From NCBI RefSeq assembly GCF_000014045.1, contig NC_008209.1:1883001-1947000 (forward strand): a stretch of 64,000 nucleotides of DNA. The letters run 5' to 3'. This DNA comes from Roseobacter denitrificans OCh 114. GTDB taxonomy: Bacteria > Pseudomonadota > Alphaproteobacteria > Rhodobacterales > Rhodobacteraceae. Of this stretch, positions 27,193-36,055 are shown in pieces; the stretch's first letter is position 1; each line of letters starts with the position of its first letter. Below the pieces are notes generated by a model, which worked only from the letters and a program-made list of their open reading frames with translations, made no database searches and was not told where the DNA came from. The position numbers were made by a program, and so were the translations under genes.

Positions 27193-27199
27193 AAAATAA
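27074..27199 (+). CDS. Possible 41-residue protein ending at a terminator hairpin
   Basis: A GTG-started frame encodes 41 residues (VLNAFQDDPDLSARATKRGF, then 21 more). The stop codon at 27197-27199 abuts the hairpin that begins at 27200, as would be expected of a real gene with its terminator. Against it: no good ribosome binding site, a non-ATG start, and no recognised family. It could also be the C-terminal remnant of a lost gene. Confidence 0.3.
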   Translation: MLNAFQDDPDLSARATKRGFAWLANSLADRRTRSEENESAK

Positions 27200-27232
27200 A
27201 AAGCCTGCCAAGTCAGGCGACTGGCAGGCTTT
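27193..27232 (-). terminator. Rho-independent terminator of the Bax inhibitor-like gene
   Basis: AAAGCCTGCCA pairs with TGGCAGGCTTT (27200-27232), extended by GTC/GAC. On the minus strand it is followed by TTTTTATTTTG. It lies 28 bases after the stop codon of the Bax inhibitor-like gene. Confidence 0.85.
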
Positions 27233-27259
27233 GGTCTTTCGTCGCTTCAAGCGTGCGAC

Positions 27260-27997
27260 TTATTCTCTGTTTCCGAACAGGGACAACAACATCATGAACA
27301 TGTTGATGAAGTTCAGGTACAGGCTCAGCGCGCCCATGATGCCCGACTTCTGCAACCACTCGCTGTCGCCGTGATGGGCGTGCGCGAGGTAGGTGTTCTT
27401 GATGTTCTGCGTGTCATAGGCTGTTAGGCCCGCAAAGATCAGAACGCCCAAGGCCGAGATTGCGAACATAATCGCAGGCGAGCCGAGGAAGATGTTCACG
27501 ATGGATGCAACCACCAGACCGATAACGCCCATGATCAGGAAGCTACCCCAGCCGGAGATGTCTTTCTTTGTGGTATACCCCCAAAGCGACAGACCCGCGA
27601 AGGCGATCGATGTGATCAGGAAGATCTGAGCGATCGACATGCCGGTGAAAGCCACGAAAATCCAAGAGATCGACAGGCCCATGACGCCGGCGAAGGAATA
27701 GAAGAACAACTGCGCCGCGGCTGCGGAGAGTTTGTTGATCATCGCGCTGAATGCAAAGACCATGCCCAGCGGAGCAAACATGATGATCCAGCCAAGGATG
27801 TTCGGGGACAGCGTGACCGGATCACGGAACACCGCCATCAGTTGCGGCGCGGTCCCGACGGCCCATGCCACAGCGAAAGTGATCAACATGCCTACGGACA
27901 TCGTCGCGTAGACTTTATTCATGTGGGCGCGCAAACCCTCATCTATCTGGGCGGCGCGGGATCCGGCAGCGGTCCGGATTGTATTCACGTCAGCCAT
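27260..27997 (-). CDS. Bax inhibitor-1/YccA family membrane protein
   Basis: This 245-residue protein has about seven membrane helices and the TMBIM-type pattern, including GVMGLSISWIFVAFTG in the middle and a C-terminal YLNFINMFMMLLSLFGNRE. Bacterial members include YccA, an FtsH inhibitor, and YetJ, a pH-sensitive calcium leak. The exact role here is unknown. It is a single gene with its own terminator. Confidence 0.9.
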   Translation of the reverse strand: MADVNTIRTAAGSRAAQIDEGLRAHMNKVYATMSVGMLITFAVAWAVGTAPQLMAVFRDPVTLSPNILGWIIMFAPLGMVFAFSAMINKLSAAAAQLFFYSFAGVMGLSISWIFVAFTGMSIAQIFLITSIAFAGLSLWGYTTKKDISGWGSFLIMGVIGLVVASIVNIFLGSPAIMFAISALGVLIFAGLTAYDTQNIKNTYLAHAHHGDSEWLQKSGIMGALSLYLNFINMFMMLLSLFGNRE

Positions 27998-28172
27998 TCT
28001 AAAAGACCTCCAAATTGACGTAACGGCGCGTCAGGTTTTCTGCGCGCTCTCGCGATTGAATATCGTGGTCTCTCGCGGCCATTTCAAGGCTTTTCGGTCA
28101 GGAATGTGCCGATTTGACCAGATTTGGCTAATGCGCCGTTAATCCATGCTCGAACCGGCTGTTCAAACGCCG

Positions 28173-28388
28173 TCAGCAGCGTTTCCAGGCCGCCGGAACG
28201 TCCCAGACTGTCAGCTGGGCCTCACGATCGGCCTCCGCCCGCGAAATCCCGACATCATTCAAGGCGCGGTCGTCCAGTTTTGCCAGCGCACGGCGTGATT
28301 TCCACAAGGCGAGGCGGGTCGACAGTGCGAGCTGTACCGATCCTGCGCCACGGGTTCCCAAGAGGGTGCCAAGATTGCTCAGTGCCAT
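28173..28388 (-). CDS. DUF1127 small protein
   Basis: This 71-residue protein ends in the DUF1127 pattern: LWKSRRALAKLDDRALNDVG, then ISRAEADREA. In other alphaproteobacteria, small DUF1127 proteins bind RNA and affect growth transitions. AAAGGAAC precedes ATG 28388. It is divergent from the LysR gene at 28511; DUF1127/LysR neighbours are common in this group, so the regulator may control it. Confidence 0.88.
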   Translation of the reverse strand: MALSNLGTLLGTRGAGSVQLALSTRLALWKSRRALAKLDDRALNDVGISRAEADREAQLTVWDVPAAWKRC

Positions 28389-28510
28389 GTTCCGTTCCTT
28401 TCGCTTCTGTGATGGTGTTTGGGTTTGTATCAATTCTCTTGATGTATATGGCAGACGCGTTAAGATGTTTAAAACGAATGTTTGTGAAGCATACCATCAA
28501 GAATGTTGAT

Positions 28511-29386
28511 ATGAGAAATCTGGACGTCACCACGCTCCGTTCCTTTGTCGCGGTGGCCGATTCCGGCGGTGTCACCCGCGCAGCAGGGTTCTTGCACCTG
28601 ACGCAATCGGCAGTGTCGATGCAACTGAAACGTCTTGAAGAGGTGCTCGATGTCTCCTTGCTGGACCGCTCCGGGCGCACCATTGCCCTCACCGCTTCGG
28701 GAGAGCAGCTGTTGGTCTATGCGCGGCGCATGGTGGCATTGAATGATGAGGTGATCGGCAGGTTGACCGATCAGGCCTATGAGGGCGAAATCGTGCTGGG
28801 CGTGCCGCATGATATCGTCTACCCGGCCATTCCGCAGGTTCTGAAGCAGTTCCATGCGGCGTTTCCGCGGGTCAAGGTGCACCTTGTTTCCTCCTATACC
28901 CGCGCGCTCAAGGATAAATTCGGGCGGGGGGAGTGCGATGTGATCCTGACGACCGAAACATCGCTGGATGCGGGGGCGCAAACGCTGTGCTGCAAGCCGC
29001 TGAAGTGGGTTGGGGCACCGGGCGGCGCTGCGTGGCGGCAAAAACCGCTGAAACTGGCGTTCGGGCGGTTGTGCACCTTTCGCCCGCGCGTGGTCGAGGC
29101 GCTGGATACCGCCGGTATCCCTTGGGATGTCATTGTCGAAACGGAAAGCGACCGCACCATCGAAGCAACCGTCAGCGCCGATCTCGCCATTCACACGATG
29201 ATCGAGGGCACAGAGCCGCCGCACCTGGAACGGATTGATCACGGCGGTGTTCTGCCGGACCTGCCGCTGCAGCAGATCAACCTCTACGGCGCGCATAGCA
29301 GCAAAGGGGTGATTCACGATACTTTGGCGGATTACCTGCGGCGCGCGTTTTCCGCGCCCGAGCATCCGAAGCTCAAAGCCGTGTAA
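28511..29386 (+). CDS. LysR-type transcriptional regulator
   Basis: This 291-residue regulator has an N-terminal winged helix-turn-helix (residues 3-62; RAAGFLHLTQSAVSMQLKRL is the recognition region) and a C-terminal periplasmic-binding-like effector domain. The effector is unknown. It lies divergent from the DUF1127 gene across 122 bases, which should hold its operator. ATG 28511 starts MRNLDVTTLRSF; the longer upstream frame reads through the intergenic region and is not credible. Confidence 0.9.
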   Translation: MRNLDVTTLRSFVAVADSGGVTRAAGFLHLTQSAVSMQLKRLEEVLDVSLLDRSGRTIALTASGEQLLVYARRMVALNDEVIGRLTDQAYEGEIVLGVPHDIVYPAIPQVLKQFHAAFPRVKVHLVSSYTRALKDKFGRGECDVILTTETSLDAGAQTLCCKPLKWVGAPGGAAWRQKPLKLAFGRLCTFRPRVVEALDTAGIPWDVIVETESDRTIEATVSADLAIHTMIEGTEPPHLERIDHGGVLPDLPLQQINLYGAHSSKGVIHDTLADYLRRAFSAPEHPKLKAV

Positions 29387-29866
29387 GGGCGGCACACGGC
29401 GCTGGATGCCGCGCCACAGGCCGTCAAAGCCGCCGATAAGCTGGATTCCGCTGATTGAACTTTTCGTGAACGCGGCAGGCCCGGCCCTGCCGCAGCGTCA
29501 CTTTTTCGCCCTGTTTCGCAGCGCTCCCGCAGTGCTAGAATCGGCATGAATTGTGCAATTCCCGTCCATTCAACGCCTGATTGTGGTCTAACTGCCGGAA
29601 ATTTACCGGAAATATCAATTTTTACGCAAATTCAGTGCTTTTAATTGCCTGGCGCTAAACGCACCTTTCTACAGGATAAAACACGTATAGATTGTCTATC
29701 GCGCAATTGAGCACAGTGGTTGGTGCGGTCTTTGGTATTGATCCAAATGACAACTTTCGTATTGTTGACGGTATTAGAAGGTTAAGGTTGCTGCACCAGT
29801 GACACAACTATGTCGGTACTGTGGCGGCGACGCGTTTGTAATATGGGTAAGAGTGAGGAAGATAAT
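29387..29866. other. 480-base intergenic region upstream of the XRE regulator
   Basis: No gene was found here. GCGGCAGG (29472-29479) pairs with CCTGCCGC (29486-29493) and a T-rich run follows after seven bases; this could terminate the LysR gene. From about 29560 to 29760 the sequence is notably AT-rich, as in a promoter zone. It includes a perfect short dyad ATAGA-TTG-TCTAT at 29687-29699, which may be a protein-binding site. Confidence 0.45.
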
Positions 29867-30244
29867 ATGGCACACCTTGTAGACGTACATGTTGGAAAAC
29901 GCATTCGGCAGCGCCGGTGGCTTGTTGGTATGACCCAACAAAAGCTGGCGGAATGTGTTGGCATCAAGTTTCAGCAGATCCAGAAATATGAGACCGGCGC
30001 CAACCGGGTCAGCGCGTCTCGTCTCTGGGACATTGCCGATGCGCTGGATGTGGACGTGGCATTCTTCTTTGAAGGGCTGCGAGAGGAAGCGGGCAAGGAT
30101 GCGCCAGAGCCAACCTCATCGGTTCCCGCTGATATGATGGGCGACAAGGAGGCGATGGACCTTGTGCGCTCCTATTACGCGATCCCTGAAAACCAGCGCC
30201 GTCGGTTGTTTGAACTGGCGCGTGTGTTGAGCGATGTAGCGTAA
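29867..30244 (+). CDS. XRE-family helix-turn-helix regulator
   Basis: This 125-residue protein has a Cro/C1-type helix-turn-helix at about residues 10-65 (GMTQQKLAECVGIKFQQIQK is the core) and a C-terminal helix. Similar short regulators occur in many alphaproteobacteria. ATG 29867 has GAGGA seven bases upstream and is preferred to two upstream in-frame ATGs. The targets are unknown. The long AT-rich leader suggests regulated expression. Confidence 0.87.
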   Translation: MAHLVDVHVGKRIRQRRWLVGMTQQKLAECVGIKFQQIQKYETGANRVSASRLWDIADALDVDVAFFFEGLREEAGKDAPEPTSSVPADMMGDKEAMDLVRSYYAIPENQRRRLFELARVLSDVA

Positions 30245-30279
30245 AACGGCTGAACATGTTTGCGAAGAAACCACCTGCG

Positions 30280-30299
30280 CCGCCCCTTGCGAGGGGCGG
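30280..30299 (+). promoter_or_regulatory. Perfect hairpin covering the hisN ribosome binding site
   Basis: CCGCCCCT (30280-30287) pairs perfectly with AGGGGCGG (30292-30299) around a TGCG loop. The AGGGG arm is the only Shine-Dalgarno-like sequence before ATG 30306. The stem therefore could limit hisN translation, or act as an intrinsic terminator of the XRE gene, though no T run follows. Confidence 0.45.
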
Positions 30300-30305
30300 T
30301 GTTAG

Positions 30306-31130
30306 ATGGCATTTGCTCCGGCTATGACCTTGCCGGAAACTGACCTCACTGAAATTGACGCGGTTGCGAACCGTCTGGCCGACGCCGCGCGCGCGGCCAT
30401 CCTGCCGTTTTTCCGATCACCTTCCCTGACGCAGGACAATAAGCTGGCTGCGGGGTATGACCCTGTGACAGAAGCGGATCGCGCGGCAGAGCAGGAAATG
30501 CGCAGCCTCTTGGCCCGGATGCGCCCGGACGACGCCATTCTGGGAGAAGAACTGGGCGACAAACCCGGCACCAGCGGGCTCACATGGGTGCTGGACCCGA
30601 TTGACGGGACGCGCGGATTTGTCAGCGGCACGCCCACATGGGGCGTTCTGATTGCGGTGCGCGATGCAAAAGGGCCGTTTTACGGGCTGATTGATCAACC
30701 CTACATCGGTGAAAGGTTCATTGGCGCCCCCGCGCATGCGCATATGACAGGCCCCATGGGCCACAGGGACTTATCAACAGCGCCACCGCGTGCCTTGGCG
30801 CAAGCCACCGTCTTTACCACCTTCCCCGAAGTTGGCAGCCCGGCAGAGCAAGAGGCTTTTCACAACGTGGCACGTCAGGCAAAACTCACGCGGTACGGCA
30901 TGGATTGCTATGCCTATGCCTTGCTTGCAAGCGGCCAGATTGACCTCGTGATCGAAGCGGGCTTGCAACCCTATGACATTCAGGCGCCGATCGCGGTGGT
31001 GCAGGCAGCGGGCGGAATTGTCACCGATTGGATGGGTGAACCGGCCCATGACGGGGGGCGAGCAATCGCCGCTGCCAATGCGGACATCCACAAGGAGGCG
31101 CTTGCCATCCTGAAACGTGCCGGTCCGTGA
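30306..31130 (+). CDS. hisN: Histidinol-phosphatase, inositol monophosphatase family
   Basis: This 274-residue enzyme probably removes phosphate from L-histidinol phosphate in histidine synthesis. The magnesium-dependent phosphatase motifs are present: DPVTEADRAAE near residue 55, GEEL near residue 80, DPIDGTRGF near residue 99 and YDIQAP near residue 220. IMPase, CysQ and HisN share this fold, so the specificity is inferred from overall likeness. It overlaps the next gene by four bases. Confidence 0.8.
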   Translation: MAFAPAMTLPETDLTEIDAVANRLADAARAAILPFFRSPSLTQDNKLAAGYDPVTEADRAAEQEMRSLLARMRPDDAILGEELGDKPGTSGLTWVLDPIDGTRGFVSGTPTWGVLIAVRDAKGPFYGLIDQPYIGERFIGAPAHAHMTGPMGHRDLSTAPPRALAQATVFTTFPEVGSPAEQEAFHNVARQAKLTRYGMDCYAYALLASGQIDLVIEAGLQPYDIQAPIAVVQAAGGIVTDWMGEPAHDGGRAIAAANADIHKEALAILKRAGP

Positions 31131-32467
31131 CGATCCGGGCGATCAGGAATGCGGATGTGATCGTCACGATGGACGATGCGCGCCGAAAACTGGCAAGGGC
31201 GGATATCGTCATCAAGGGCGGTGCAATCGAGGCCATCGGGCCGGGCGCTGCCGGTGATCTGCCTGCGGTGGATGCGCGTGGATGTTTGGTCACGCCCGGT
31301 TTGGTGAATACGCATCACCATCTTTACCAGTCCCTGAGCCGCGCTGTGCCACAGGGGCAGGATGCGCTGTTGTTCGGGTGGTTGCAGACGCTTTATCCGA
31401 TCTGGGCAAGGTTCACGCCGGATCATATGTTCACCGCTGCGCAGGTGGGGTTGAGCGAACTGGCGCTGTCAGGGTGCAGCCTGAGCAGCGATCACCTTTA
31501 TCTCTACCCCAACGGCTCCCGACTGGAAGACACCATCCATGCCGCCCGCGCGGTTGGTCTGCGTTTTCAGCCCACACGCGGCGCGATGAGCATCGGTGTC
31601 TCTGACGGCGGCTTGCCGCCGGACACGCTGGTCGAAAAGGAAGCGGATATCCTTGAGGACTGCATCCGCGTAATCGACGCCTTTCACGATGCGGCGCCGT
31701 CTTCCATGTGTCGGGTCGGGGTCGCGCCCTGCTCGCCATTTTCGGTCAGCCGGGAACTTATGCGCGATGCCGCTCTGCTCGCGCGGGACAAGGGCGTGAT
31801 GATGCACACGCATCTGGCGGAAAACGACGAGGATATCGCCTATTCCCTCGCGACTTTCGGCTGCCGTCCCGGTCAATACGCCGAAAGCCTCGGCTGGGTC
31901 GGCCCGGACGTGTGGCATGCGCATTGCGTCAAGCTGGATGCCGCCGAGATTAAACTCTTTGCCGACACATCGACCGGCGTTGCGCATTGCCCCTGCTCGA
32001 ACTGCCGTCTTGGCAGTGGAATCGCGCCGATCCGCAAGATGCGGGATGCGCAGGTGCCGGTGGGCCTTGGCGTTGATGGCTCTGCAAGCAATGATGCAGG
32101 CAACCTGATCGCAGAGGCGCGGCAGGCCATGTTGTTGCAGCGTGTGGCCGCCGGTGCCGACGCCATGAGCGCAGATGAAGCGCTGGAGATTGCCACGCGG
32201 GGTGGCGCGGATGTGCTGGGGCGTCCTGAATGTGGCCGATTGCAGGTGGGCGCGCGGGCGGATATCGCGATCTGGGACATGAGCGGCATTGAAGCGGCGG
32301 GCAGTTGGGATCCCGCCGCATTGCTGCTGGCCGGACCGACAACGGTCAGAGACCTGATTGTCGAGGGGCGCGACGTGGTGCGCGACGGGCAGATGGTCAC
32401 GATCGACACGAGTGCCGTGATTGCCCGCCAGAACAGTCTGGTGGAGGCCCTGCGCGACGGGATGTGA
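31127..32467 (+). CDS. 8-oxoguanine deaminase-like amidohydrolase
   Basis: This 446-residue amidohydrolase has the zinc site THHH (about residue 62), HLAEN and HAHC, and the late aspartate in GVDGSASND. The segment HCPCSNCRLGSG matches 8-oxoguanine deaminases, which convert 8-oxoguanine to uric acid and ammonia. Other members act on triazines or isoxanthopterin, so the substrate is probable rather than certain. The GTG start at 31127 is coupled to hisN by a GTGA overlap. It faces guaD. Confidence 0.8.
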   Translation: MTIRAIRNADVIVTMDDARRKLARADIVIKGGAIEAIGPGAAGDLPAVDARGCLVTPGLVNTHHHLYQSLSRAVPQGQDALLFGWLQTLYPIWARFTPDHMFTAAQVGLSELALSGCSLSSDHLYLYPNGSRLEDTIHAARAVGLRFQPTRGAMSIGVSDGGLPPDTLVEKEADILEDCIRVIDAFHDAAPSSMCRVGVAPCSPFSVSRELMRDAALLARDKGVMMHTHLAENDEDIAYSLATFGCRPGQYAESLGWVGPDVWHAHCVKLDAAEIKLFADTSTGVAHCPCSNCRLGSGIAPIRKMRDAQVPVGLGVDGSASNDAGNLIAEARQAMLLQRVAAGADAMSADEALEIATRGGADVLGRPECGRLQVGARADIAIWDMSGIEAAGSWDPAALLLAGPTTVRDLIVEGRDVVRDGQMVTIDTSAVIARQNSLVEALRDGM

Positions 32468-32517
32468 CGGGCCGGGCGGCTAAGGCGTCATGCGAAAAGC
32501 CGGAACCACATACTTCG

Positions 32518-33825
32518 TCAGACGCTCTGGTCTGTGATCCGCCGTTTTCCGGCGATCCAGACATCTGCAATGGCCCGGTCATCGCCCATCATGATGGTTG
32601 GAAAAATCGCTTCCCAGATGGTTTCCGCTTCGGCGGCGCGTTGGGAAATCGCTGGGGTGGAGGCCAGATCAAGGATCGTCAGGTCGGCTTCATACCCCGG
32701 TGAAAGGGTGCCGATTGTGTCATGCAAATGCAACGCACGCGCCGACCCGGCAGTCGCAAGATAAAGCAGTTGCGCCGGGTGCAACGCGGTGCCGCGCAGT
32801 TGGGCCACCTCGTAAGCGGCGGCCATCGTGCGCAACATCGAAAACGACGACCCGCCGCCCGTGTCTGTTGCCAATCCGACAGGGACGGAACGCGCCGCGA
32901 GGCCCGCCACATCCATCAACCCGGACCCGATAAAGGTGTTCGAGGTCGGACAATGCACCAGCGCCGCGCCGGTCTCTGCGATGCGGTCGATTTCGCGCGG
33001 TTCAAGGTGGATGGCATGGCCAAAAACCGCGCGCTCCCCGATCAACCCATGCATCTCATAGGTATCGAGATAGTCGCGCGCCGTCGGGAAAAGTTCGCGC
33101 ACCCATTTGATTTCCGGCACCTGCTCACTCAGATGCGTCTGCATGAGGCAGCTCGGATGCTGTGCCCAAAGCGCACCGAGGGCTTCCAGTTGTTCCGGCG
33201 TCGAAGTGGGCGAAAAGCGCGGCGTGATCGCATAATGCGCACGACCCCGGCCATGCCATTTTTCCAGCAGCGATTTGCTTTCGTCATGGGCGTGTTGAAC
33301 GGTATCACAAAGCGCCTCCGGCGCATTGCGGTCCATGCAGGTTTTGCCCGCGATAACGCGCAGCCCGCGCCGTTCTGCCGCGTCGAAAAAGGCATCCACG
33401 CTGGCCGGGTGGGACGTGGCATAAGAGCAGACCGTCGTGGTGCCATGTGCCAGCGCGAGGTCGAGGTAGCGATCCGCGATGGCCCGTGCGTAGGCGGGAT
33501 CGCACAGGCGGGTTTCTTCGGGAAAGGTATAGGTGTTCAGCCAGTCGATCAGCTGTTTGCCCCAACTGGCGATGATGGCGGTCTGCGGGTAGTGGACATG
33601 CGCGTCGACAAAGCCCGGGCAGACCAGCTTATCCCCATAGTCCGTGATCCGGGCCTGCGGGTGTTGCTGGCGCAGATCACTGGCATGACCGACCTGTTCG
33701 ATGCGACCGTCTCGCAGCAAAACAGCGCCATCGCTGGCGACCGTCACGGCCTGCTGCCAGGGCGTCGTCATCGGGTTGGCGGTGACTTGGAACGTCTGCC
33801 CAAGGATCAGATCATATTCGCTCAT
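32518..33825 (-). CDS. guaD: Guanine deaminase
   Basis: This 435-residue zinc amidohydrolase converts guanine to xanthine and ammonia. The motifs are PGFVDAHVHYPQ (first metal histidines), QTHLSEQ, GHAIHL and ATDTGGG (metal aspartate). Its length fits the family. ATG 33825 (MSEYDL) is preferred to an upstream TTG. It is convergent with the 8-oxoguanine deaminase gene, so the two purine deaminases share the same 50-base intergenic end. Confidence 0.92.
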   Translation of the reverse strand: MSEYDLILGQTFQVTANPMTTPWQQAVTVASDGAVLLRDGRIEQVGHASDLRQQHPQARITDYGDKLVCPGFVDAHVHYPQTAIIASWGKQLIDWLNTYTFPEETRLCDPAYARAIADRYLDLALAHGTTTVCSYATSHPASVDAFFDAAERRGLRVIAGKTCMDRNAPEALCDTVQHAHDESKSLLEKWHGRGRAHYAITPRFSPTSTPEQLEALGALWAQHPSCLMQTHLSEQVPEIKWVRELFPTARDYLDTYEMHGLIGERAVFGHAIHLEPREIDRIAETGAALVHCPTSNTFIGSGLMDVAGLAARSVPVGLATDTGGGSSFSMLRTMAAAYEVAQLRGTALHPAQLLYLATAGSARALHLHDTIGTLSPGYEADLTILDLASTPAISQRAAEAETIWEAIFPTIMMGDDRAIADVWIAGKRRITDQSV

Positions 33826-33932
33826 AGGCAACTCTTAGGCGCTTGCCCCGGCAACAGCAACGATCATCCGCGCGCGCCATTGTAACCACATTGGCGCGCG
33901 CCTATTGTCTGCCCTGCAGCAGGAGGGCGCAG

Positions 33933-35324
33933 ATGTCGGATCAAACCGAAACAGGACCAGTGGAGGTCGAGGACGACGCCTATGTGCTCGGTCCCAAAGC
34001 GATATCCGCCATTCTTTATGCCGTGGACATCGAGGATCAGGCCAAGCTGACCGCGTTGATGGAGCCTTTGCACCCGGCGGATATCGCGGACCTGCTGGAA
34101 CAGATCAACGCCTTTGACCGCGCGCGGCTGATCCGTCTTTATGATCGTGAGTTTGACGGGGAAATCCTTTCGGAACTGGATGAAAGCATCCGCGAAGAGG
34201 TCATCGCCGTTCTCACACCTCAGGTCTTGACGCAAGCGGTCCGCGAGATGGACAGCGATGATGTGGTCGATCTGGTTGAGGATCTGGAAGATCATCAGCA
34301 GGAAACGATCCTTGATGCGCTTGAGGATGTGGACCGCGCCGCTGTGCGGCAGGCGCTGGGGTATCCCGAATATTCCGCCGGGCGTCTGATGCAGCGCGAA
34401 GTCGTCATGGCGCCCGAGCATTGGACCGTCGGTCAGGCGATTGATCATTTGCGCGCAACGCCTGAAGAAGAGCTGCCCGATCAGTTTTATCACATCGTGA
34501 TCGTCGATCCGCGCCTGCATCCGGTGGGGAATGTCACGCTTGGCAAGCTGATGCGGTCCCGGCGTGAAACCCGACTCATGGATTTGCTGGAAGAAACCTT
34601 TCAGATCATTCCCGCCACGCAGGAGGAATCAGACGTCGCCTATGCGTTCAATCAGTATCACCTGATTTCCGCGCCGGTGGTGGATGAGGAAGGGCGGTTG
34701 ATCGGCATTATCACCATAGACGATGCCATGGCCGTTCTGGATGAGGAACACGAGGAAGACATCCTGCGGCTTGCCGGGGTCGGGGAGGGGTCCTTGTCGG
34801 ACCGCGTTGCAGAAACGAGCAAACAGCGGCTGCCCTGGCTGGCGGTGAATTTGCTCACGGCGATCGCGGCGTCCCTTGTGATTGCCCAGTTCGAAGAGGC
34901 CATTGCGCAGATCGTGGCGCTGGCGGTTTTGATGCCCATCGTGGCGTCCATGGGCGGAAATGCCGGGACCCAGTCGCTCACGGTTGCGGTGCGCGCCCTG
35001 GCGACCAAGGACCTCACCGGCGCCAACCTGTGGCGTGTGATACGGCGCGAGGTTCTGGTGGGCGCGATCAACGGGCTGATCTTTGCGGTGGTGATCGGTA
35101 TTGTCGGTGTGATCTGGTTTGGCTCACCTGCGCTGGGGTATGTCATTGCCATCGCGATGATCATCAACATGATCGTCGCCGGGCTTGCGGGCACGGCCAT
35201 TCCGGTTCTTCTGGACCGCATGGGCATTGACCCGGCGCTGGCCTCGGGTGCATTTGTGACAACCGTCACCGATGTGGTCGGTTTTTTCGCCTTTCTTGGC
35301 ATTGCAGTTATGGTGCTTTTATGA
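33933..35324 (+). CDS. mgtE: Magnesium transporter MgtE
   Basis: This 463-residue protein has the three MgtE parts: an N-terminal helical domain (residues 20-130), a CBS pair (about 135-260) that gates the pore by sensing cytosolic magnesium, and a C-terminal domain of five membrane helices with the pore signature MGGNAGTQ. AGGAGGG precedes ATG 33933. It overlaps the next gene by four bases. Confidence 0.95.
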   Translation: MSDQTETGPVEVEDDAYVLGPKAISAILYAVDIEDQAKLTALMEPLHPADIADLLEQINAFDRARLIRLYDREFDGEILSELDESIREEVIAVLTPQVLTQAVREMDSDDVVDLVEDLEDHQQETILDALEDVDRAAVRQALGYPEYSAGRLMQREVVMAPEHWTVGQAIDHLRATPEEELPDQFYHIVIVDPRLHPVGNVTLGKLMRSRRETRLMDLLEETFQIIPATQEESDVAYAFNQYHLISAPVVDEEGRLIGIITIDDAMAVLDEEHEEDILRLAGVGEGSLSDRVAETSKQRLPWLAVNLLTAIAASLVIAQFEEAIAQIVALAVLMPIVASMGGNAGTQSLTVAVRALATKDLTGANLWRVIRREVLVGAINGLIFAVVIGIVGVIWFGSPALGYVIAIAMIINMIVAGLAGTAIPVLLDRMGIDPALASGAFVTTVTDVVGFFAFLGIAVMVLL

Positions 35325-35893
35325 CGGATATGACCCAAATCAAGGCGGCCGCGCGCAAGGCTGCCTTTGCGCGTCGTGACGCGGCGCATGCGAAGAATAC
35401 AGGGACCGGGGCGGGGATGCTGTCGAGCGTTCTGGCGGGCTATCGCGGGGTGCCTACGGCTGGCTATATGCCGATCCGTTCGGAAATCGACCCCATGCCC
35501 GCGATGATCGAGGCCGCGGCCCATGGTCCGGTTGGTGTGCCGGTGATCATCGGCGCGGGTCAACCCCTGCGCTTTGCCCGCTGGGAGCCCGACATGGAAA
35601 TGGTCAGCGGTGAATTCGGCGTTCAGATCCCCGCCCATGCCGAGTATTTCGAACCTGAGATTGTGATTGCGCCGCTCGTGGCCTTTGATGCACAGGGGGG
35701 AAGATTGGGGTATGGCGGCGGGTTTTATGATCGCACGCTTGAGGGTTTGCGCGCCAAACGCGCGACCCTTGCCATTGGATTCGCCTATGCGGCGCAAATT
35801 GCCGATACGCTGCCACTGGAGCCAACGGATCAACCGCTGGATGCCATCGTGACGGAGCAGAAGATCTATGATTTTCGCTCAAGTGATGCATGA
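35321..35893 (+). CDS. 5-formyltetrahydrofolate cyclo-ligase
   Basis: This 190-residue enzyme converts 5-formyl-THF to 5,10-methenyl-THF with ATP. The signature LGYGGGFYDRTL is near residue 130, and the N-terminal RKAAFARRDA provides the nucleotide-binding part. It is coupled to mgtE. In many bacteria this gene lies next to the 6S RNA gene, and a structured element follows it here directly. Confidence 0.93.
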   Translation: MTDMTQIKAAARKAAFARRDAAHAKNTGTGAGMLSSVLAGYRGVPTAGYMPIRSEIDPMPAMIEAAAHGPVGVPVIIGAGQPLRFARWEPDMEMVSGEFGVQIPAHAEYFEPEIVIAPLVAFDAQGGRLGYGGGFYDRTLEGLRAKRATLAIGFAYAAQIADTLPLEPTDQPLDAIVTEQKIYDFRSSDA

Positions 35894-35943
35894 ATAAATA
35901 GCTATAAAATATTGATAATATTAATTGTTAGGTATTGTTTTTT

Positions 35944-36052
35944 GGTGCCTTCCGCTGTCCTGTTAAAGGGTGCGGCACCGTCGGTCTTTGCATGGGCGTC
36001 AGAAATATGTTTCCCGGCTCTTGCCCTGATCGTATCGCGGGCCTAGGCATCT
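35944..36052 (+). ncRNA. ssrS: Structured RNA element: probable 6S RNA, or a leader of the YmdB-type gene
   Basis: An AT-rich promoter-like zone (TTGATA at 35912-35917, TATTGT at 35933-35938, spacing 15) should start transcripts near 35944. From there GGTGCC (35944-35949) pairs with GGCATC (36046-36051), CCGC (35952-35955) with GCGG (36037-36040) and AGGGT (35967-35971) with GCCCT (36023-36027). GAAA-TATG-TTTC forms the apical hairpin (36002-36013). Two unpaired stretches between the outer and inner stems form the open central bubble typical of 6S RNA, and the place after the cyclo-ligase gene is a known 6S neighbourhood. The length of about 110 bases is short for 6S, and the outer stem lies just before the next start codon, so a cis-acting leader is the alternative. 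Confidence 0.5.
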
Positions 36053-36055
36053 TGC

